NCBI GenBank assembly: GCA_009760855.2
Contig: WPIO01000119.1
Coordinates: forward strand, 117,501-155,000
DNA length: 37,500 bases
Direction of reading: 5' to 3'
Origin: Cristatella mucedo
Taxonomy: Eukaryota; Bryozoa; Phylactolaemata; Cristatellidae
The notes beneath the pieces were generated by a model. That model did no database searches. It saw only the letters and a list, made by a program, of their open reading frames with translations, and was not told where the DNA came from. Shown piece after piece: positions 30,370-37,500 of the stretch. The first letter of the stretch is position 1, and each line of letters opens with the position of its first letter. Made by a program: the position numbers and the translations under genes.

Positions 30370-31095
30370 TGAGAAACAGCCAGAGTTATAGATTCATTTG
30401 AAATATTCTCACTTAAGGGATAATGGGATGTCAGTCGAGATGGTTTCCAGGCTTTGAGGTCATACGAACTGGAGGTGCGGTCCCCAAAAGATTTGAGGTT
30501 GGTTAGGGCCACGGCCAAACGACTTATGAGTTAGAAGAGCAGATGGTACGATGCCCGGCCTGATTTGAAACAGTTCGGGTAGGTGGGCAGGCGAAGGAGA
30601 ATGAAAGTACCTACAAGTGAGTGACAAAACCTTGACGTCGGTAAGCTGCTCTTGCAGGAGCCAGCGCAGGTTAGTCGTAAGTGGTGCAGAGCGGCAGTTC
30701 ACAGCTCTCACGACGGACAAGCCTGGCTTCAGAATTGTGCCCTGGCTTGTAAGCTTCCAATCGCACCGGCAGGAAGACCCTAAGTGTAGTGAGAGCTACA
30801 AAAGTCCAGACGGGGTGTAATGCGAGTATGGACCAGCTTTTGGTATGGTATCCCTCTCTAAGCTAGCCCGAATGCCTGCAATAGCATGTAGCTGAAAGTT
30901 TGCGGACTTGACAGCCGAACGGATACGGTCAGCTGGTGCAGTATAAGGTCACTTTGGAACAGGACGCCCTGATTTTCGTTTCGGAGCCAAAGAGAAATGC
31001 TGACCGAGCCCGTTTTGGGGGTTAGGCTTTTAGATTTCTGTGCAGCACTAGGTTAGGCCATAATTAGTAAGTTAGCTCTACTGTAAGGGTAGAGC
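30370..31095 (-). mobile_element. LINE-L RT C-terminal region, minus orientation
   Basis: Aligned with the 33.3-34.5 kb copy over its length, for example plus-strand AAAAGATTTGAGGTTGGTTA against AAAGGATTTGAGGTTTGTAC, and TTAGGCCATAATTAGTAAGT against TTTGGCCATAACTAGCAAGT. On the minus strand the latter encodes ELTY.LWPN, the decayed DDETNLLVMAKPN block. The order from that block to the FGDRAF end is kept, but there are many frameshifts and stops. The catalytic YADD part and the tail are both missing. Confidence 0.75.
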
Positions 31096-31099
31096 GATC

Positions 31100-33255
31100 A
31101 GCGATGGAGGCAGAGGCAGCTCCGTCGGGCGGCAAGGACGGCTTCGGGCGGCGGGCGGGCGGACTGCTGTGGCTGCCAGGCGCTCCGCTCCGCTGTACGG
31201 ACGGACGGCGCCGTCTCGATACCGGATGGGGCAGTGCTAGAGAAAGGCGGAGCTGATCGCATTCGTCCCCCCACAACGAACTGGTGGTCAGACGGCTGAG
31301 ATATCGGACAGCGAACGAGCGCACGGCGTGCTAACGAGTAAAGCGTTCGCTCGCCGTCTACTGTTCGGATGAGCCCCTCGACCTCGGCTGACAGGCGAAG
31401 GCGTTGCGGAATAGCGGCACGCGCTGGTCGCTGGCACTCGCGGAGGTTGGACTATTGTGATGGCGAGCCTTTTTTTACGACTCTCCGCCACCACACCCGA
31501 CCAGCCCCACCCAGCGGTTGGCGATCGATATCCATGCACTCCGAGGGGCCCACCTCGCGGATCTCTGGTTCGAAGGCGGCGGCGGTGGCGACGGCCAGCG
31601 AGGAATTTGATTCCTAAGATTAATCGCCGAAGGAATAAACGCCAACGTGCAAGTGGGCGTATCGAGACCGCATACGTCTCGAGTCTATACAGACGCTGGC
31701 TATGTGGCTCGCCTGTGCTTTGCTTCCAGGTACGGCCGTCTGGCGGGCACACGCCGTAGCCTATCCCAATCCAGCGAACTGACACGCCTGGCCGGCGCTG
31801 TCGCGTGCGTCGCGGCACGGGTCAACTGCTCAAAGAGACGTCGGACCAGTGTAGCTTCGCGTCGAGAGCGTGAAGGAACACGAACGCTCGACGCCCTCCC
31901 GGGATCCTTCTCGCCAAGGTCTAGCCCGGCATTTTTTCGCTACTGCTAGCTAGCGATCGGGTCGTCGAACTAATGTTTTTCGACCGAAGTTTTGCCAAAA
32001 TCCCTGCTCGTTTCGTCCGCCGATTCGCCGATCTCCTGAGATCGCTCGTCCGAAGCAGCCGCCAGCGTAAAGTAGGGGAGCGGCCCGAACGCGAGCTTCG
32101 CTCAAGCCAGCCGGAGCAGCCACATTTCTTTGCTCATCGCTCGCACTAACGGCGGCGGTTTGATAGCGACTGAGAGGCCGCCAATAGAAGCCGAGGCGAG
32201 AGTCGCCGGGAGCCACCGCCGAGCGAGCCGGTCCTGGTGGTTGTTCCCCCTGCCGTGGCGCCTACCTTCGTAGCGCGACTAAAGAAATCGCTTGGTATTT
32301 TAGCCACTTCAAAGGGTGGCGCTCAGATACTCATCGCGGCAGGAGGCGTGTCGCGTGCGAGCCTGCCACAATGCCGAGCGCGGCTGAGTCGGCGCTTTCA
32401 AACGGACCAACCGGATGCCGTGTGATCTCGCAGCCGTTCTTTGTAGAGGCGAGCTAGGTGCAGGTAGGCATAGAGTGGTGGCGGCAGCGGCGGCCGAGAG
32501 CGAGAGGAGTGGTGCCCTCTGCGAAGACTCGAGGTGCCGACTTTGGGGACGGCAGCGAGCCATCGCCAGGAGCCGAACGCTAGGCCTGGTCGTTGCGAAG
32601 CGAACCACTTCGGTGGGACGACCGGGCTTCCTTCGCGTCAGCAGTAAATCTTGTCTGTGCGTTCGACTCGTGTGGCGGCCGCACGACTGACTAGCTGGAC
32701 GGGCCGCGAGATGTGCCCCGAGAAGGGCCTAGCGGCTGGGCGAGATGAGGGTCCAGATGGGCGAGAGTTAGGAGACGCTGGCGTCTCGCCTTCCACCGCC
32801 TGCACGGAGCCAAGGGGATTAAGGATGGTCGCTCTGCAAAACCTTTCAGGCCTCGAGATCTACTCGTGCAGCAAGTATGCATCCCTATTTTGCCCATCGA
32901 TAGCGAGGCGGCGACGGCCGGTAGAGCTTGTCTGCCGCCTCCTAGCTGAGAGGGCTGATAATCAGCCGACCTGTACTCGACTTTCAGGCGCCGCTCACTT
33001 CGCGCTCGAAAGGCCCGAATTTAGCTCCAGAGAGAGCATCGAGGCATGTCGGGCTTGAGTCTGAGGGACGAGGTGTAGGGAGAGGCGGCGTTCACGTCGG
33101 CTACCCCCCCCCCCGAGCCGGACCGACGGCTATGTGAGACCTCGCCAATCTTTGCGTCTGCCAGGTGTCGGCGCTCTAGGAGCAGAGCAGCACTCGGCCC
33201 TGGAGGCGCCAAGCGCTGGCTGTCGCTAGGAGCGTCGTCCCGCCCGAGTGGTCTC
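31100..33255. other. CpG-rich block without an identifiable gene
   Basis: Dense CpG, ORFs up to 176 codons (31,288-31,818, minus) overlapping in several frames and dominated by Arg, Pro, Ser and Ala. An ATG at 31,104 in good context opens MEAEAAPSGGKDGFGRRAGG but reaches a stop after 50 codons without a donor. No domains were recognised. A C-run of ten lies near 33,105. Confidence 0.4.
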
Positions 33256-33257
33256 TT

Positions 33258-33341
33258 CGTTTGCAGCAAATGTTAAGTGCCTAGAAAGAGTTTGAGTTCT
33301 CCGAGGGGCCTATTTCAACTGCATCATCATTATTATTATTT
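33258..33341 (+). mobile_element. LINE-L solo tail, truncated at GCAGCAAATG
   Basis: Begins at TTTGCAGCAAATGTTAAGTG, then CCTAGAAAGAGTTTGAGTTC, TCCGAGGGGCCTATTTCAAC, TGCATCATC and (ATT)n. Its tail runs into the minus-strand LINE-L copy that follows, giving a tail-to-tail join. Confidence 0.88.
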
Positions 33342-34500
33342 GCTGGAAAGGAAGCACGATTGAATGGTTAGTGGTAATATGCTCAATAACAACAAGAATA
33401 AAATGGTTAGGGGTGACGTGTACAGGGTCAGCATGCAAGTATGGTTACTAGCAACATACACAATGTCAGCACGCATAAGCACATAAAGGACGATACGCAG
33501 GGACCCACTAAATGCTCTCATAAATAGGAACTTTTTCTAGTATCTTTTTAAATGTGATCAAGTCAGGAGATGTCGTGACACAAGTCGGGAGTGTATTCCA
33601 GGCTTTGGGAGCATACGAACTAAAGGCACGGTCTCCAAAGGATTTGAGGTTTGTACGAGGTATAGGTAAACAGTTATATTCCGAAAAGCAGGTGGAGCGA
33701 AGCTTAGCCTGGTGGGGGTGTAGATCTGATAGGTAGGCTGGAGACAAGAACGAAGGGACCTAAAAGTGAGCGACAAAACTTTGAAGTCAATGTATTGCTT
33801 GACTGGAGCCAGTGCAGGTCGGCAAGAAGTCGTGAGATGTGGCAACTGCGACGCTCACGACAGACAAGCCTAGCTGTAGAGTTTCGCACCAGCTGTATGC
33901 CTGATTGCAAAAGCCGGTTGACCAGCAGGCAGTGAGTTACAGAAGTCAAGACGGGATGTCACAATGCATGGACCAAATTAGATGTGGTATCTCTGTCTAA
34001 GCAAGCCCGAATTTTAGCAATGTTATGTAGCTGAAAGTAGGCATAATTGACTGTGGAGCTGATGTGGTCGTCTTATGAAATATCACTTTGGAACCTTGCA
34101 CCTGTATTTCGTGCAGATTCAACAGGAGATATGCTGGCAGAGCCGATTTTGAGCAATAACCTTTCCAATTTATAATAATAATAATAATAATGCACTTGAT
34201 AAAGCGCCCTCAGAGAACTCAATCTTTATGAATAACATTTGGTTTGGCCATAACTAGCAAGTTGGTTTCATCATCATTCAGTTTAAGAAAGTTTGCTGCC
34301 ATGTGGGAATGTCATCAATACTTGCAGCAAGGGAGTCGAGAGAATTCGACATGCTGGAGGGCCTGGAGGGATCAAAGCAAAGGTACGACTGAGTGTCGTC
34401 TGCATAGAAGTGACAGCCTAGATTGTGCTTGGCAATCGCATCGGCGCGAGGGAGAGTATAAATCTAGAAAATAATGGAACTGGTGAGGGTCTTTCCCTTC
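33342..34500 (-). mobile_element. LINE-L, longest copy: RT from YADD to 3'UTR
   Basis: Non-LTR retrotransposon of the CR1/L2/Jockey group by its C-terminal motifs. Reading the minus strand: HNLGCHFYADDTQSYLCFD with the catalytic YADD at 34,395-34,406; FLKLNDDETNLLVMAKPN near 34,240-34,300; TARLVCRERRSCHISRLLAD then LHWLQ; YIDFKVLSLTFRSL in another frame; YLSDLHPH; and PRTNLKSFGDRAFSSYAPKA then WNTLP, ending TFKKILEKVPIYESI near 33,508. At least two frameshifts separate these blocks. A 3'UTR follows down to 33,342, where the hairpin tail is missing. The RT is 5'-truncated before the YADD region, and the endonuclease is absent. Confidence 0.88.
34168..34232 (-). mobile_element. LINE-L or SINE tail nested inside the RT
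   Basis: On the minus strand: CATAAAGATTGAGTTCTCTG, AGGGCGCTTTATCAAGTGCA, then (TTA)n. It interrupts the RT between the LNDDET block and the downstream blocks of the 33.3-34.5 kb copy; the 30.4-31.1 kb copy has no such tail there. It is cut inside the hairpin, so only half the stem is present. Confidence 0.75.
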
Positions 34501-34504
34501 ACTG

Positions 34505-35400
34505 CCCAGACCGTGAAGCCGGAGTCCAGCTGCTGGTAATCCTTCATTGACCGCTTCGAGCAGACGTGCTAACCATTACGGCTCCTCGACAGCTATCTAA
34601 ATGTTCAAGCAGCTAACCATTCATAATTGTCCGGAAGGTGACGTAGGCTGATTACGGGCGATTGGAGCCACCTTGCAGCGGTTAGACCTCGTCGACGGGC
34701 CCAGTGGGTGGGCGATATGCCGGCCGCAGAGCTATCCAGTTACTTATCAGGGTGGGGGGGGGGGTTAGACGACAATTAGCTTGGATGACTATCGCCGTGG
34801 AATGCGATATCTAACGCATTGTCAATATTGTGGCAGGCGTTTGCCAGCGCATTCAGTATTAGTACTTTTACGCCAGATTGGAATAGCAGGTATCTCATCT
34901 GCACAGCATGATATGCCGTCGAAGAAAAAGGAGTGGCAGCCGACGTGGTGCTGATCGATTTGCAGGAATGCCTGGGTTTGCGGTTAGTTCCGAGCTCTGC
35001 ACTCCAGCAGGCTAACACGGGCCTCAAAAGTAGCAATTCCCGAACGAAAGCAGTTGCCCGAAATTCTGGTTCGAACGATGTGCTGCAACGAGGGACCTCC
35101 AGCCAACCTGGCGCCGCAGGCCAACCGCACAGCATCTCTCCCGTTAGCACCCCGGCCGGGGGGGGGGCAGGCACTCGCTCATTCGTCAGCAAACGGCTCG
35201 GCGTGCCGGCCATATGCGTGCTAGCTGGTCAGCAGCGGCAAACGCGTGCCGCCGGCCGGAAGTAGTTTAGCCCTGGCGCCGAAAGACGGTGGCTCAGTCC
35301 GATTAGCACGACTGAGCCTTGTTTACGCGCGTGCCCGCGCCTACTGCTGGGGCTTAATCAGCCAGTCAGACGGCGGCAAGGATTACCTCGGTCATCATCG
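34505..35400. other. Unassigned stretch
   Basis: ORFs up to 145 codons on both strands, no recognised domain. It contains G-runs near 34,752-34,764 and 35,159-35,167. GC and CpG content rise to the right. Confidence 0.35.
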
Positions 35401-35414
35401 CAGCCGGACAACGA

Positions 35415-36021
35415 CCAATCGCAGGGCAGGTAGCTCCGCCCCACAGCCGGTCATGCAGCGGCCGGGACGGCGGCGGTCGTGTCATTAAATCGGTGCAGTC
35501 GTCTCCGGTCGCTCGTCGCTCATCAGCCTGCGCCTAGCCGACGCTGGGGACCAGCTATCGGGCGCTGCTCTACGACGGCCCCTCCAACGGAGATCGGCGG
35601 CGAGAGTTCGACGGCGACCGGGCAAGCGGTCGGCAGAATCGAGCCGCTGAAGCAGCAGCAGCAGGGATCGACAGCACGAGCGTCCGACGCGGCGGCGGCG
35701 GCGCTTAGCGTCGTCCTCGAAGCTTCGAAAGACCCGCTAGCATCGGCCGCTCCGCTCGGTCGCTCCGAACCGAGCTCTGCGAGCACTCTCCGAGCGCCGA
35801 GCACACGAGCCTCTGGCCGCCGCCACCGACTTCAGCCCACGGCAGTACGTCGCGGCCTTTAGTCGCCGGCGTGTCGCCGGCCGGCGTTTCGTCAGTCAAA
35901 GCCGGTGGCACAAGTTGCCGTCGTCGGCCGCCATCGAAGCCGCGCGAGTCGAGCGCGCTCCGCTCGCTCGCTGCCGCCGCCGAAGCCGTCGTCTGGTCGG
36001 TCGGTCGCCCAGCCCGCTCGG
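35415..36021 (+). promoter_or_regulatory. Candidate CpG-island promoter and 5' untranslated exon
   Basis: A CCAAT box (35,415-35,419, ACCAATC) lies about 20 bp before a GC box (CCGCCCC, 35,436-35,442). Start-site-like pyrimidine/TCAGT sequence follows around 35,480-35,500. The next 520 bp are CpG-rich, have no ATG that starts a convincing ORF, and end at CTCGG/GTAAGT, a near-ideal splice donor (junction 36,021/36,022). This fits a TATA-less housekeeping-type promoter with a non-coding first exon. The overlapping GC-rich ORFs lack ATG starts or recognised motifs. Only RNA data could confirm it. Confidence 0.35.
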
Positions 36022-36107
36022 GTAAGTGGCCGGTCGTGGGGGACTTTTCGCTCGCGCTCGCGCTGGGCGCTGCATGCATGCGGTGGTGGCGGTGGCGTAC
36101 CGAGAGC

Positions 36108-36180
36108 GGGTCGGAGCAGCCAGCGTGCCAGTTGGGCAGCAGCCAGCGTGCCTGCTGCCGTCGCTGGGCAGCAAACGTGG
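36108..36180. repeat. Short imperfect GCAGCCAGCGTGCC repeats
   Basis: GCAGCCAGCGTGCC occurs twice within about 35 bp, followed by the variants TCGCTGGGCAGCAAACGTGG. Likely slippage. Confidence 0.85.
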
Positions 36181-36431
36181 CTGCTCAGTGCAGCGAAACT
36201 TCAGCCAGGTTTGTCAACCGTCGGCAGCTCTGGCTGACGAGCTGCAGCTCTGCGTTTACAGGTCTTTCGCTGGCTGTGGCGCTCTCGCGAGCAGGCGCCT
36301 CCGCGTAGACTGCAGCCGATCTTGCCGTTCGGGTAGCAACGAAGCCGCTCTCACGAGGAGCTTGGTAGTCCTCAATCAGCGATGACACAGCTGGCACTGC
36401 ATGACCGTGGTCCTGGGTTGGAGCTCTGCTA

Positions 36432-36483
36432 TAGACAGCAGTCGATTGCCGGCCTCCGAGTAGACAGCAGTCGATTGCCGGCC
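36432..36483. repeat. 23-bp direct repeat, two identical copies
   Basis: Copies at 36,432-36,454 and 36,461-36,483, starting TAGACAGCAGTCGATTGCCG and separated by six bases (TCCGAG). Confidence 0.97.
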
Positions 36484-36489
36484 ACGTGT

Positions 36490-37315
36490 ATCCTGCCCGA
36501 GCTTGGTTAAAGGCCACGCTGCCAGATTCCCCATCCAACTTGCCGCCGGGTGCTGCTGCCGAGCCTCTCAATTGGTACAGCCACTTCGGTCGACGACACC
36601 GACGTCTGGATTTGGGCACGCAGGGGTCCTAATACCGCAATCGATCCTTCTCATTAGTCCACAACTCTGGTCCGGTGCTGGCTGCAGCTAAGTTTCGGAA
36701 GTCGAAATGCTGCTCTCTGTAGCACTCTAGGAAGGCGTGGCCAATGGGAAGGGGCCAAGGGGACCAGCGAGGCATGCCCCAACCCCCCCCCAGTCGGACC
36801 GACCGTTGGGGGCATGTCGAGGTGCAGCTTGGCTGCGTGACATGCTAGTTACCCATCCTACGAGTGACTTACTTTTCGTAGGTCTGTAGGTCTATTAAGT
36901 TTGGCCTCCTTACCACGTGGCCTGGCTTTGCCCGTGGCAGCAAAACACGGAAAAAGCCTCAGGGCAACACCGTGGCAAGCCAAAAGATTTGCACGAAGCA
37001 GCCTGAGGCGGCAGGACCTGTAACGGTTTCACGTCGATGGTCTGCAAGCTGAGTCGTGTTTTGAATGTATACTACCCAAGCCTGTTTCCTCCATCACTGC
37101 TACGAACACTGCGTGGCTGGTAGAGCACGAGATTATCAATCGAAGTTAGCAGCAGCAATTAGCAGCAGCAAGTAGCAGAAGGTCACGTGCTCTCAAGTGT
37201 GACCTTTTCTGCCTTGCCTCAGAGGCAAGACTTGAAGCTTCAGAAGCTTATACCCTATACCAGGACGTGTATATATTACTAGTTCCTTGAAGTCTGACCG
37301 CACCTGGGTGAGGTA
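36490..37315. other. Unassigned stretch
   Basis: No ORF above 62 codons and no matched family. AGCAGCA-type short repeats lie near 37,147-37,178. Confidence 0.4.
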
Positions 37316-37317
37316 CC

Positions 37318-37420
37318 ATATAGATGTAATGATAATAATAATAATGAATAATGGTGACATCTATATAGCATCATTGGATAACTAAACTTCTGCCTAGGCA
37401 CTTTATGTATGCGGGACGTG
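37318..37420 (-). mobile_element. LINE-L tail, minus orientation, diverged
   Basis: Minus-strand reading: CATAAAGTGCCTAGGCAGAA, GTTTAGTTATCCAATGATGC, TATATAGATGTC, then (ATT)n. The hairpin is decayed. More of the copy may lie to the right, beyond the window. Confidence 0.65.
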
Positions 37421-37500
37421 AATAATGTCAATAGCTTGGTGATAAAAATATCTCCGTCCGTGCACAGTTGGTGATAAAATTATCGGGTATCAGTGTGTGC

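Noticed and set aside
31104-31256. 50-codon ORF starting MEAEAAPSGGKDGFGRRAGG
   Set aside because: Good start context, but it ends in a stop with no splice donor and no recognised protein.
35479-36385. Overlapping GC-rich ORFs of 110-145 codons
   Set aside because: Three frames are open at once, several have no ATG, and the splice-donor reading of the same region is more economical.

Overview
The window looks like nuclear DNA from an animal, probably an invertebrate. Evidence: no operons or densely packed ORFs; very long uninterrupted microsatellites of many kinds; tRNA-derived SINEs; 3' ends of a CR1/L2/Jockey-group LINE; a Ty3/Gypsy reverse-transcriptase relic; a short nonautonomous hAT element; and CpG-rich blocks with splice-donor-like sites. 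I cannot name the species. No intact protein-coding gene, rRNA, true tRNA gene or CRISPR array was recognised. Long ORFs mostly come from simple repeats or from GC-rich DNA that is open in several frames.

Layout. Bases 1-18,700 are of moderate GC and hold mostly decayed repeats: (CT)n, (GT)n, (CTG)49, a compound CT/TGTC/TGCC satellite, a CCA run, two SINE families and many 3' ends of one LINE family in both orientations. Near 18,700, after an AT-rich hairpin, the sequence turns GC- and CpG-rich. Bases 18,700-37,500 alternate CpG-rich blocks (about 19.6-21.4, 28.1-29.0, 29.4-30.3, 31.1-33.2 and 35.2-36.4 kb) with repeats. These include a SPIN-like hAT MITE (19,424-19,582), a Gypsy RT fragment (about 23,733-23,990) followed by two head-to-head SINEs, and minus-strand LINE RT fragments at 27.3, 30.4 and 33.3-34.5 kb. 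Three places carry gene-start-like signals: a TATA box with a tiny ORF and donor (26.64-26.83 kb), a short ORF ending in a splice donor (29,688-29,842), and a CCAAT/GC-box promoter-like block with a GTAAGT donor (35.4-36.0 kb).

How the parts relate. The LINE family (called L here) encodes an RT whose C-terminal part is readable in several decayed copies: the YADD box, the LNDDET block, and the FGDRAFSSYAPKAWNTLP end. Its 3' end is a conserved hairpin followed by an (ATT)n-like tail. The tRNA-headed SINE-A family ends in nearly the same hairpin and tail, the expected signature of a SINE mobilised by that LINE. A second family, SINE-B, has a tRNA head and a different body. The most notable items are this SINE/LINE tail sharing, the SPIN-like hAT element, a 38-bp perfect palindrome carrying two TGACGTGG motifs, the pure (CTG)49 tract, and the small exon candidate at 29.69 kb. 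No new enzymatic or defence system was seen. Family names rest on reading motifs by eye and on memory; no database search was run.
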